64,000 nt of DNA, taken from Monomorium pharaonis. Its lineage: Eukaryota > Arthropoda > Insecta > Hymenoptera > Formicidae. The translations under genes and the position numbers were made by a program. The DNA is taken from positions 29,247,585-29,311,584 of the forward strand of contig NC_050470.1 of assembly GCF_013373865.1 (NCBI RefSeq), given 5' to 3'. The notes under the pieces are model-generated. The model was not told where the DNA came from and did no database searches. It was given only the letters and a program-made list of their open reading frames with translations. This document shows positions 25,022 through 36,293 of this stretch, piece by piece (position 1 is the first letter of the stretch; each line of letters begins with the position of its first letter).

Positions 25022-25273
25022 TGCAAACGCTTGTCCAAAGTTTTTTTCGTCATCGAAAAAAAGCGAGGCTTCCGCTTCGATGCTTCGGATAATCGCTTCT
25101 CGGAAATCGTCGAGGCTCCGGGATGCTTGTCCGAAGTTTTTTTCGTCGTCAAAAAAAAGCGAGGCGCCACTCAGGCGCCAGTCCCCTCGACGAATTCCGA
25201 GAAACGATTACCCGAAGCATCGAAGCGGAAACCGCAGTTCTCGGAAATCGTCCCCTCCACGATTTCCGAGCCT
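25022..25273. repeat. Nested foldback: 46-bp inverted arms plus direct repeats
   Basis: Arms at about 25070-25115 and 25185-25230 are near-perfect inverted copies (TTCCGCTTCGATGCTTCGG, TAATCG, TTCTCGGAA, CGTCGAGG). A direct repeat, CTTGTCC-AAGTTTTTTTCGTC followed by an A-run and AGCGAGGC, occurs at about 25030-25068 and again at about 25126-25164. The centre holds a small GGCGCC-ACTCA-GGCGCC hairpin. A further CGGAAATCGTC is repeated at 25101 and 25242. The architecture is that of a foldback element. Confidence 0.75.
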
Positions 25274-25326
25274 AACGGTTATCTTTTCTTTTTCGCCAAA
25301 TCCCCGAGTCGCCCGACTCACGGTAG

Positions 25327-25698
25327 CCAATCAGCTACTAGCTCCGCCTACTATTTTCTCCTTCCCTCTTTCAAACGCTTCGACGACTCCGCGCGGACCG
25401 GGCTCAGTTGCCTGACGAGAGGGGTTCGGTGGGTTAGTTGTGTCGCGAAGATTCGGTAGTGAACATGTACGCTGCTCGTCTATCGGAAAAGAATATCGCG
25501 ATCGCCTCGTGTGTGTGTGGTGTGGTGTGGTGTGGTGTGGTGTGGTGTGGTGTGGTGTGGTGTGGTGTGGTGTGGTGTGGTGTGGTGTGGTGTGTGAAGT
25601 GCATCGTCGTTGCCTTCCTCGCTGCTTCAGGATTATCTTCGCCGTTGCCTTCCTCGCTGCTTCAGGACGATCGCTGTGGACCGCTGCGAACGAGTATA
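25327..25698 (+). other. Candidate promoter and noncoding first exon
   Basis: A CCAAT box (25327-25331) lies in a CpG-containing block. About 370 bases on, GAGTATA|GTAAGTAC at 25698/25699 is a strong splice donor. The candidate exon contains the (TGTGG)15 tract and a 25-base direct repeat (CGTTGCCTTCCTCGCTGCTT plus CAGGA at 25608-25632 and 25643-25667). No conserved protein is encoded. It could be the 5' end of a transcript that includes the phosphatase exon at 33698, which is inference only. Confidence 0.3.
25516..25590 (+). repeat. (TGTGG)15 pentanucleotide microsatellite
   Basis: Fifteen uninterrupted copies of TGTGG, flanked by TGTGTG on both sides. Reading through in frame gives a CGVVW repeat peptide, which is an artefact of the tract. 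Confidence 0.95.
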
Positions 25699-25914
25699 GT
25701 AAGTACATTATATTTTAGTAATACTTTTGCCTGCCCGTCCACAGCGCACCATTATCTAGTTATCTAGTACATTATACTCCAACAGATAGTTGAAAAATTT
25801 TTTTACTCGCATACTCGCGATCTTAAAATTTTACACTCGCAATCATGCGAGTAACAAAATCTTTCGACTATTTGATGGGATATAATGGCCCCGGGGTACA
25901 CATTTTACTAACAG

Positions 25915-26748
25915 TTTCCTCATTTAATTATTTTTCAACATATTTTATTCTGACCGTTGACACCGCATTCGCGAGAGGCGTGAAGTGCAAACAATTTCGG
26001 TTATTTTTTTTACAGTTCTCAATAGTTCTCGCACAGTTCCGACTTATTCCATTCGTTTTATTAATTAATTTTATTAATTAAATATTTTTCAACATATTTT
26101 ATTCCGCCCGTCGGCACCGCATTCGCGAGACGCGCAAAGTGCAAACAGTTTCGATCACTTTTTTTTGACAGTTTTTAATAGTTCTCCGCACAGTTTCGAT
26201 CTATTTCATAAGTTTTAATAACAATTCCGTTAATTAATTATTTTTAAACAATTTTCTATTTCGACTCCTGTCACTGCATTCAGCAGAGGTATGAGGTGCA
26301 AACAGATTCCGACGGAAGTCGGAATGGAAAATTGTTAAAAAATAATTAATTGACGGAATTGTTATTGAAACGCATGAAATAGGTCGAAACTGTGCGAGAA
26401 CTATTGAGAACTGTCAGAAAAGTGATCGAAACTGTTTGCACTTTACGCATCTCGCGAATACTGTGCCGACGGCAGAAGAAAATAATTTTGAAAAATAATT
26501 AACAAAATTATTTATTAGAACGCATGGAAATGGTCGGGCCTATGTGAGAACTAGCGAAAACTGTCGTTAGAATAATGATCGACTCTGTTTGCATCTCATA
26601 CCTCTGCTGAATGCAGTGAGTCGGAATAAAAAATTGTTAAAAAATAATTAATTGACGGAATTGTTATTAAATCGCATGGAAATGGTCAGGGCTAAGTGAG
26701 AACTAATGAAAACTGTCGTTAGAATAATGATCGAATTTTTTTCTCCTA
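25915..26748. repeat. Left flank of the satellite array with inverted monomers
   Basis: Two to three diverged monomers of about 155 bp in forward orientation (CACCGCATTCGCGAGA at about 25961 and 26116) lead to a palindromic switch, TTCCGACGGAAGTCGGAA, near 26308-26325. After it the monomers run inverted to about 26731, where orientation flips back. The switch and its flanks are the reverse complement of the right-hand switch near 32677-32697, apart from one base in the core, so the array ends are mirror images. Confidence 0.8.
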
Positions 26749-29700
26749 CCGTCGGCACAGTATTCGCGAGACGCGTAAAGTGCAAACAGTTTCGATCACT
26801 TTTCTGACAGTTCTCAATAGTTCTCGCACAGTTTCGACCTATTTCATAAGTTTTAATAACAATTCCGTCAATAAATTATTTTTAAACAATTTTCCATTTC
26901 GACTCCTGTCACTGCATTCAGCAGAAGTATGAGATGCAAACAGGGTCGATTATTATTTCAACAATAGTTTTCACTAGTTGTCACATAGCCTCGACCATTT
27001 CCGTGCGTTATAATAAATAATTTTATCAATTAATTATTTTTTAAAACTTTTCTCCTGCCGTCGGCACATTATTCGCGAGACGCAAAGTGCTGTTTCGATC
27101 ACTTTTTTTACAATTTTCAATAGTTCTCGCACAGTTTCGACCTATTTCGTAAGTTTTAATAACAATTCCGTCAATAAATTATTTTTAAACAATTTTCCAT
27201 TTCGACTCCTGTCACTGCATTCAGCAGAAGTATGAGATGCAAACAGGGTCGATTATTATTTCAACAATAGTTTTCACTAGTTCTCACATAGCCTCGATTA
27301 TTTCCGTGCGTTATAATAAATAATTTTATTAATTAATTATTTTTTAAAACTTTTCTCCTGCCGTCGGCACATTACTCGCGAGACGCAAAGTGCTGTTTTG
27401 ATCACTTTTTTTACAGTTCTCAATAGTTCTCGCACAGTTTCGACCTATTTCATAAGTTTTAATAACAATTCCGTCAATAAATTATTTTTAAACAATTTTC
27501 CATTTCGACTCCTGTCACTGCATTCAGCAGAAGTATGAGATGAAAACAGGGTCGATTATTATTTCAACAATAGTTTTCACTAGTTGTCACATAGCCTCGA
27601 CCATTTCCGTGCGTTATAATAAATAATTTAATTAATTAATTATTTTTTAAAACTTTTTTCTCCTGCCGTCGGCACATTACTCGCGAGACGCAAAGTGCTG
27701 TTTCGATCACTTTTTTTACAATTTTCAATAGTTCTCGCACAGTTTCGACCTATTTCGTAAGTTTTAATAACAATTCCGTCAATAAATTATTTTTAAACAA
27801 TTTTCCATTTCGACACCTGTCACTGCATTCAGCAGAAGTATGAGATGCAAACAGGGTCCATTATTATTTCAACAATAGTTTTCACTAGTTCTCACATAGC
27901 CTCGACCATTTCCGTGCGTTATAATAAATAATTTTATTAATTAATTATTTTTTAAAACTTTTTTCTCCTGCCGTCGGCACATTACTCGCGAGACGCAAAG
28001 TGCTGTTTCGATCACTTTTTTTACAATTTTCAATAGTTCTCGCACAGTTTCGACCTATTTCGTAAGTTTTAATAACAATTCCGTCAATAAATTATTTTTA
28101 AACAATTTTCCATTTCGACACCTGTCACTGCATTCAGCAGAAGTATGAGATGCAAACAGGGTCGATTATTATTTCAACAATAGTTTTCACTAGTTCTCAC
28201 ATAGCCTCGATTATTTCCGTGCGTTATAATAAATAATTTTATTAATTAATTATTTTTTAAAACTTTTCTCCTGCCGTCGGCACATTACTCGCGAGACGCA
28301 AAGTGCTGTTTTGATCACTTTTTTTACAGTTCTCAATAGTTCTCGCACAGTTTCGACCTATTTCATAAGTTTTAATAACAATTCCGTCAATAAATTATTT
28401 TTAAACAATTTTCCATTTCGACTCCTGTCACTGCATTCAGCAGAAGTATGAGATGAAAACAGGGTCGATTATTATTTCAACAATAGTTTTCACTAGTTGT
28501 CACATAGCCTCGACCATTTCCGTGCGTTATAATAAATAATTTTATCAATTAATTATTTTTTAAAACTTTTCTCCTGCCGTCGGCACATTATTCGCGAGAC
28601 GCAAAGTGCTGTTTCGATCACTTTTTTTACAATTTTCAATAGTTCTCGCACAGTTTCGACCTATTTCGTAAGTTTTAATAACAATTCCGTCAATAAATTA
28701 TTTTTAAACAATTTTCCATTTCGACACCTGTCACTGCATTCAGCAGAAGTATGAGATGCAAACAGGGTCGATTATTATTTCAACAATAGTTTTCACTAGT
28801 TCTCACATAGCCTCGATTATTTCCGTGCGTTATAATAAATAATTTTATTAATTAATTATTTTTTAAAACTTTTTTCTCCTGCCGTCGGCACATTATTCGC
28901 GAGACGCAAAGTGCTGTTTTGATCACTTTTTTTACAGTTCTCAATAGTTCTCGCACAGTTTCGACCTATTTCATAAGTTTTAATAACAATTCCGTCAATA
29001 AATTATTTTTAAACAATTTTCCATTTCGACTCCTGTCACTGCATTCAGCAGAAGTATGAGATGCAAACAGGGTCCATTATTATTTCAACAATAGTTTTCA
29101 CTAGTTCTCACATAGCCTCGACCATTTCCGTGCGTTATAATAAATAATTTAATTAATTAATTATTTTTTAAAACTTTTTTCTCCTGCCGTCGGCACATTA
29201 CTCGCGAGACGCAAAGTGCTGTTTCGATCACTTTTTTTACAATTTTCAATAGTTCTCGCACAGTTTCGACCTATTTCGTAAGTTTTAATAACAATTCCGT
29301 CAATAAATTATTTTTAAACAATTTTCCATTTCGACACCTGTCACTGCATTCAGCAGAAGTATGAGATGCAAACAGGGTCCATTATTATTTCAACAATAGT
29401 TTTCACTAGTTCTCACATAGCCTCGACCATTTCCGTGCGTTATAATAAATAATTTTATCAATTAATTATTTTTTAAAACTTTTCTCCTGCCGTCGGCACA
29501 TTATTCGCGAGACGCAAAGTGCTGTTTCGATCACTTTTTTTACAATTTTCAATAGTTCTCGCACAGTTTCGACCTATTTCGTAAGTTTTAATAACAATTC
29601 CGTCAATAAATTATTTTTAAACAATTTTCCATTTCGACTCCTGTCACTGCATTCAGCAGAAGTATGAGATGCAAACAGGGTCGATTATTATTTCAACAAT

Positions 29701-32532
29701 AGTTTTCACTAGTTGTCACATAGCCTCGACCATTTCCGTGCGTTATAATAAATAATTTTATCAATTAATTATTTTTTAAAACTTTTCTCCTGCCGTCGGC
29801 ACATTATTCGCGAGACGCAAAGTGCTGTTTCGATCACTTTTTTTACAATTTTCAATAGTTCTCGCACAGTTTCGACCTATTTCGTAAGTTTTAATAACAA
29901 TTCCGTCAATAAATTATTTTTAAACAATTTTCCATTTCGACTCCTGTCACTGCATTCAGCAGAAGTATGAGATGCAAACAGGGTCGATTATTATTTCAAC
30001 AATAGTTTTCACTAGTTCTCACATAGCCTCGATTATTTCCGTGCGTTATAATAAATAATTTTATTAATTAATTATTTTTTAAAACTTTTCTCCTGCCGTC
30101 GGCACATTACTCGCGAGACGCAAAGTGCTGTTTTGATCACTTTTTTTACAGTTCTCAATAGTTCTCGCACAGTTTCGACCTATTTCATAAGTTTTAATAA
30201 CAATTCCGTCAATAAATTATTTTTAAACAATTTTCCATTTCGACTCCTGTCACTGCATTCAGCAGAAGTATGAGATGAAAACAGGGTCGATTATTATTTC
30301 AACAATAGTTTTCACTAGTTGTCACATAGCCTCGACCATTTCCGTGCGTTATAATAAATAATTTTATCAATTAATTATTTTTTAAAACTTTTCTCCTGCC
30401 GTCGGCACATTATTCGCGAGACGCAAAGTGCTGTTTCGATCACTTTTTTTACAATTTTCAATAGTTCTCGCACAGTTTCGACCTATTTCGTAAGTTTTAA
30501 TAACAATTCCGTCAATAAATTATTTTTAAACAATTTTCCATTTCGACACCTGTCACTGCATTCAGCAGAAGTATGAGATGCAAACAGGGTCGATTATTAT
30601 TTCAACAATAGTTTTCACTAGTTCTCACATAGCCTCGATTATTTCCGTGCGTTATAATAAATAATTTTATTAATTAATTATTTTTTAAAACTTTTTTCTC
30701 CTGCCGTCGGCACATTATTCGCGAGACGCAAAGTGCTGTTTTGATCACTTTTTTTACAGTTCTCAATAGTTCTCGCACAGTTTCGACCTATTTCATAAGT
30801 TTTAATAACAATTCCGTCAATAAATTATTTTTAAACAATTTTCCATTTCGACTCCTGTCACTGCATTCAGCAGAAGTATGAGATGAAAACAGGGTCGATT
30901 ATTATTTCAACAATAGTTTTCACTAGTTGTCACATAGCCTCGACCATTTCCGTGCGTTATAATAAATAATTTTATCAATTAATTATTTTTTAAAACTTTT
31001 CTCCTGCCGTCGGCACATTATTCGCGAGACGCAAAGTGCTGTTTCGATCACTTTTTTTACAATTTTCAATAGTTCTCGCACAGTTTCGACCTATTTCGTA
31101 AGTTTTAATAACAATTCCGTCAATAAATTATTTTTAAACAATTTTCCATTTCGACACCTGTCACTGCATTCAGCAGAAGTATGAGATGCAAACAGGGTCG
31201 ATTATTATTTCAACAATAGTTTTCACTAGTTCTCACATAGCCTCGATTATTTCCGTGCGTTATAATAAATAATTTTATTAATTAATTATTTTTTAAAACT
31301 TTTTTCTCCTGCCGTCGGCACATTATTCGCGAGACGCAAAGTGCTGTTTTGATCACTTTTTTTACAGTTCTCAATAGTTCTCGCACAGTTTCGACCTATT
31401 TCATAAGTTTTAATAACAATTCCGTCAATAAATTATTTTTAAACAATTTTCCATTTCGACTCCTGTCACTGCATTCAGCAGAAGTATGAGATGCAAACAG
31501 GGTCCATTATTATTTCAACAATAGTTTTCACTAGTTCTCACATAGCCTCGATTATTTCCGTGCGTTATAATAAATAATTTTATTAATTAATTATTTTTTA
31601 AAACTTTTTTCTCCTGCCGTCGGCACATTATTCGCGAGACGCAAAGTGCTGTTTTGATCACTTTTTTTACAGTTCTCAATAGTTCTCGCACAGTTTCGAC
31701 CTATTTCATAAGTTTTAATAACAATTCCGTCAATAAATTATTTTTAAACAATTTTCCATTTCGACTCCTGTCACTGCATTCAGCAGAAGTATGAGATGCA
31801 AACAGGGTCCATTATTATTTCAACAATAGTTTTCACTAGTTCTCACATAGCCTCGATTATTTCCGTGCGTTATAATAAATAATTTTATTAATTAATTATT
31901 TTTTAAAACTTTTTTCTCCTGCCGTCGGCACATTATTCGCGAGACGCAAAGTGCTGTTTTGATCACTTTTTTTTACAGTTCTCAATAGTTCTCGCACAGT
32001 TTCGACCTATTTCATAAGTTTTAATAACAATTCCGTCAATAAATTATTTTTAAACAATTTTCCATTTCGACTCCTGTCACTGCATTCAGCAGAAGTATGA
32101 GATGCAAACAGGGTCCATTATTATTTCAACAATAGTTTTCACTAGTTCTCACATAGCCTCGACCATTTCCGTGCGTTATAATAAATAATTTAATTAATTA
32201 ATTATTTTTTAAAACTTTTTTCTCCTGCCGTCGGCACATTACTCGCGAGACGCAAAGTGCTGTTTCGATCACTTTTTTTACAATTTTCAATAGTTCTCGC
32301 ACAGTTTCGACCTATTTCGTAAGTTTTAATAACAATTCCGTCAATAAATTATTTTTAAACAATTTTCCATTTCGACACCTGTCACTGCATTCAGCAGAAG
32401 TATGAGATGCAAACAGGGTCGATTATTATTTCAACAATAGTTTTCACTAGTTCTCACATAGCCTCGATTATTTCCGTGCGTTATAATAAATAATTTTATT
32501 AATTAATTATATTTCAAAATTTTTTTCTCTTG
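26749..32532 (+). repeat. Tandem satellite array, about 304-bp unit, 19 copies
   Basis: Using CCGTCGGCAC as anchor, units start at 26749, 27058, 27361, 27666, 27971, 28274, 28577, 28882, 29187, 29490, 29793, 30096, 30399, 30704, 31007, 31312, 31617, 31922 and 32228, with spacing almost always 303 or 305. Each unit is itself two related halves of about 152 bp: CACATTATTCGCGAG...ACTCCTGTC and CACTGCATTCAGCAG...CTGCCGTCGG. The halves share TTTCGATCA/GTCGATTA, CAATAGTT, CTAGTTCTCACA/ATAGTTCTCGCACA and the AATAATTTT-type block. Variant sites sort units into at least two types (TTTTGATC with CATAAG, or TTTCGATC with CGTAAG). The pairs at 30096 and 30704 are near-identical 608-bp dimers. No reading frame is maintained. 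Confidence 0.95.
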
Positions 32533-32925
32533 CCGTCGGCACCGCATTCGCGAGAGATAAAGTGCAAACAATTTCGATTATTTTTTGACAGTTCTCAATA
32601 GTTCTCGCATAGTTCCGATTTATTCCATGCGTTTTAATAACAATTCCGTCAATTAATTATTTTTTAACAATTTTCCATTCCGACTCCCGTCGGAATCTGT
32701 TTGCACCTCATACCTCTGCTGAATGCAGTGACAGGTGTCGGAATGGAAAATTGTTTAAAAATAATTAATTAACGGAATTGTTATTAAAACGTATAAAATA
32801 GATCAAAAGTGTGCGAGAACTATTGAGAACTGTCAAAAAAAGTGATCAAAACTGTTTGCATTTTGCGCGTCTCGCGAATTCTGTGCCGACGGCAGGAGAA
32901 AAAAAGAGAACTAGCAAAAACTGTA
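32533..32925. repeat. Right flank of the satellite array with an inverted monomer
   Basis: One diverged forward monomer (32533 to about 32690) meets the palindromic switch ATTCCGACTCCCGTCGGAAT. It is followed by inverted monomer sequence to about 32925 (CACCTCATACCTCTGCTGAATG, GACGGAATTGTTATTAAAAC reading as reverse complement of the unit). This mirrors the left flank. Confidence 0.8.
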
Positions 32926-33697
32926 TAGCGAGCGAAACAGAATAATGATGCGTTTTTATGAAAAACAACAGTAAGCATTAAAAATAAGTATTAAAGTATT
33001 AAAAATACTTACTAACATTAGTTTGCAATATTTATTAATTACTGTAAATTTATTTGATTATTCAGTTATCAAGAATAATTTTAAAAAATGTTAATTGCTT
33101 TTTAAATATATTTTTGCTATAATATCAAATTAGATATAGAAAGGTATAACTTGTAGTTTAATAATTTTTAAAAATTTATATTTATCTTTAATAACTTTCT
33201 TATTAATGGATAAATAAAGCAATATATTAATATTTTATGTATTTATGTTTTAAAAATCGAAATTGTTTCCGCTATTGTGTAATACATTGCAAATAATGTA
33301 ACGTTTAAAAAAATTACTTATTCAAATCATTCTTACTGTATTGTATTTCACATTTACATGATTATATGTATATTATAAAATCATGACGAAAAAATGAAAC
33401 GGCAAAGAATTTTACTTTTAAATTAACAAGAATAATAGCGAAAATGGAAGAAAGTGGTTGTCCTTGTGTTAAACGAATGTAGACTATCGTGTGGGAGCGT
33501 TTCTTCCCCAATCCTAACAACCACCAGGTAGATCGAAGTGTTTTATAATATAGTAACAATGCAGTAAACGCGTATATCTGTAGAGAGAGAAAGAAAAGTT
33601 TTAAAATAATTTGCTGCCACTCTTATTATTTCTTGATAGAAAAGTTGTAAACTCAAGCTGTCTCAATTACAATCACGTGAAAATCTGTGTGTTGCAG
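32926..33697. other. AT-rich spacer between the satellite and the phosphatase exon
   Basis: Low-complexity AT-rich sequence with no recognised exon. A plus-strand stretch ending CACCAG|GTAGAT near 33529 looks like a splice donor, but the peptide before it matches nothing I know. Confidence 0.4.
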
Positions 33698-33820
33698 TTT
33701 ACTATTATAATTTTGCCTTGAAAGATTACGGTAGCGCTACGGTGGGAAAACTTTTGGACATGGTCAAAGTTGTAGCTTTCGCTGTGCAAGAAGGAAGAGT
33801 TGCCATTCACTGTCATGCCG
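33698..33820 (+). CDS. PTPDC1-like: Isolated exon of a PTPDC1-type dual-specificity phosphatase
   Basis: A 123-base exon bounded by TGTTGCAG acceptor and G|GTAAAT donor. It encodes (x)YYNFALKDYGSATVGKL, LDMVKVVAFAVQEG and RVAIHCHAG. This matches the segment of PTPDC1 (protein tyrosine phosphatase domain-containing 1) that leads into the catalytic P-loop HCxxGxxR. The catalytic Cys lies in HCHAG, and the LGRTG completion must be in the next exon. The exon is open and has normal splice sites, so it looks functional or recently so. No other PTPDC1 exon was found from 23 to 36 kb on either strand. It is either one exon of a gene with introns extending far beyond this stretch, or a stranded fragment in the repeat island. 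Confidence 0.75.
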
Positions 33821-34004
33821 GTAAATCGATTTTTCGTACAATGCATTTGACCCAGTTACATCCTTTACAGTTATCATAGTTTTTTAAATGTATGATAGTG
33901 TGAGAGCAATGTGGATGAATAAATTAATTTTCGAAAACACCGTTTCCTAAATAGAAAATCTCAAACATAAATCTTCAAATTTAATCATCTGTTTGACAAT
34001 GTTA

Positions 34005-34619
34005 ATCGGCCTGCGTTTCCACAAAGTTACGTGACGTCCGCCACTTTCGTGCCATGTTGATTTTTGTTCCAGGCAAAGTTTCGTGTGCGCGTATTCGCTC
34101 GAGGAGGATACGCAATCCGTTCGGTTCGAAATAGCAGGATGATGTCAGCAGAAAGCGGCATCCATGGAGCGACTTGGTATTCCGGAAAAGGAATGTAGCA
34201 GTAGCAGCAGCAGCAGCAGCAGCAGGAGCAGCGACAGCAATCGGTGAGTGAATTTTTATCATGTATATGTGAAACAAAATGAAATGTGATAAACGTGATG
34301 CGAGATAAAATATTGGTTCTGTTGATCCTTGCTATATCTGTACAGTGTCAGTATTGCACATTTATAGAACACGATTATGCACATTTGCATAAAACAGATT
34401 TAAAATATGAATGCATGTAATTGTAAAATTTACGGGTATAGCATGAAACAGAATCAAATAAATGTGGACATAGTATAGAAGAGACCCAAAAAGTCATGCA
34501 CATTACCTACGGAATTCATATATAGATATTTGACTACATAGTTCAATCACATTTTGTGCACATAGAGGCGCTGATGGATGAAAACACCTAAAGCGATGAT
34601 CGCTCTCAAGTTCCTCTCT
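34005..34619 (+). repeat. Right outer inverted arm of the island
   Basis: Inverted counterpart of 23875-24562, ending at the same terminus (CCTCTCT). It lacks a middle segment of about 120 bases present on the left and carries an expanded (CAG)n run at 34199-34221. A frame from ATG 34164 (MERLGIPEKEC, then a Ser run and SSDSNR) reaches the same GTGAGT donor at 34244, as in the left copy, but in a different frame. The CRE palindrome of the left copies is degraded here to TGACGTCC. Confidence 0.8.
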
Positions 34620-34644
34620 GCTTAAAGTAACCTTAACCTAAAGT

Positions 34645-34921
34645 AATTAAGTTTTAACGCGCAGGGGTGATCGTACCGCACTGTCACTGGGCATAGCAAA
34701 CCTACACGGACCCGAGCTCATTACAATGCGGACAAACACATACACTCACCCATAACCGAACCATTTACATATATACGACACATACACACACACACACATA
34801 TCTACATACACCAATACAGAAGTGAATAGCTACAATAGTAATACAGTCAACAGTGTCCGATATCCCCAACGGATGGGACACATTAATTAAACCTACAAAA
34901 GAAAAAAAAATTAAGTTTTAA
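34645..34921 (+). mobile_element. Poly(A)-tailed retroposon insertion with 13-bp target-site duplication
   Basis: Identical 13-mers AATTAAGTTTTAA lie at 34645-34657 and 34909-34921. They enclose about 251 bases that end in AAAAGAAAAAAAA. A target duplication plus a 3' A-tail is the signature of target-primed reverse transcription, so this is a 5'-truncated LINE or a SINE. The body contains a (CA)n run near 34784-34796 and GTCCGATATCCCCAACGGAT near its 3' end. I do not recognise the family. It sits 26 bases outside the right arm. Confidence 0.8.
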
Positions 34922-36290
34922 TAACTTTCTCTAAACGTTCTTTATAATTATCCGATTTGATAAAAATTGTTAATTTTTGTAATTTCCTGTTGATAAAGTG
35001 TTATTCAGTTTGCGATTATTTTATTTAGATGACGCTGAAAATAATAATTTTTGTTAAGCGTTATCTTCGAGGCGGTTATTTTTACTGTACATTCAGTAAG
35101 GTTTAAATTAGAATCGCTTAGAGTATTTTACGGCGATCTTTAAATAGACTGTGTTTTGCAATCCTTACCAAACGTTCTCTGACTGAGTAGGACCTATTTA
35201 ATATATTTAAAAAATATACAGCAAATAATATTAAAAAAAAAAAAAGAAATATTTTACATGGGAAAGAAATATGGAAATATTACATATATTCTAAATTTAA
35301 TATTATCTTTTTTTTCTTTAATACAATAAAATCTATTTAATTGCATTTAAAGCATGATAATGTTACTTAGTCTAGCGATTTCAATATTCTCGATGTAACA
35401 ATAAAAATCAGCGAGCTAATGATAACAGCTGATTGTAATTATCTCGCAGTCGGTGAGATGGTTTTTTATTACGTAATTGGTGAGGTGAGGTGATTTGATA
35501 AATAAAATAAAATAAAGGTATAAAAAGCATATAAATTTACAGTGTACTTAAAAAAAAGTGACTTAGGTTTTTTACACTCTATCTCACTATCGATTAAATC
35601 GTCCATATAGAAATTTTATTTTATTTTATGCAAAGCGTTAACATCCGGTTTTTCAGAAGTCTTTATAAAAATTCTTAAAAAATATAAATGACATTTTTTA
35701 CATTTAATTCTGCGTCAAACATGAACTAATTATTCTTTACATTGAAATTGTTATTTATTAGTCTATAAATCCAGCTTTTTATGAGAGTTAAATTTTTGTA
35801 AGGATGTGTCTCTTTGCATATTACACAGTGTTCATTTCTATTTCTCATGGTACGAACTCGAGAGATCGAAGAAACGAGGGCTAGTATTCTAGCTAGCGAG
35901 AATAAATAACGAAACTTCGACACGCGATCCCGTGTCTTCTCGAATGCTAGCGAGCGTCTCTCCGCGCAAATGCGCGTTTCCTAGAAAGTGCTCGAACAAC
36001 CGCGAGCACTTCGTACGCGCAATTAAGCGCATCTAGCAAAAACAAGGCAAAACCTTTATTCATTATTTCATCGACGCGGTTAGCGCGATGCTAATTATAG
36101 TCGCGAATCTTCTAGCGATACTCGTATACATTTATTCTGGCATCATCTTTCCATATTTCCTTCCCACGTCCCATCTCTCTTCCACCCGCGCGTCTAGCTT
36201 GTTGCGCCCTCTCTCTCTTCCTCTCTCGCTCTCGCGCCGGCGCCGCCCGTCAATGGAAACGTCTCGAGGACTCTCGCGAAATCTCGCGCT
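34922..36290. other. Spacer upstream of Hsc70-4
   Basis: AT-rich to about 35850, then CpG-containing with distal heat-shock-element pairs (listed separately). No coding exon was recognised on either strand. Confidence 0.5.
35911..35944 (+). promoter_or_regulatory. Distal heat-shock-element pairs
   Basis: GAA-AC-TTC at 35911-35918 and TTC-TC-GAA at 35937-35944 are correctly spaced two-unit HSF half-sites about 430 bases upstream of the inferred Hsc70-4 start of transcription. Two-unit sites are weak and common by chance. Confidence 0.35.
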
Positions 36291-36293
36291 CTG

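Noticed and set aside
25438..25767. Frames with a repeated CGVVW peptide, and His/Thr repeats on the other strand
   Set aside because: Direct translation of the (TGTGG)n microsatellite. There is no other protein-like sequence.
26749..32532. CRISPR-like regularity of the repeats
   Set aside because: Units are contiguous tandem copies of about 304 bp with no unique spacers, in a eukaryotic genome.
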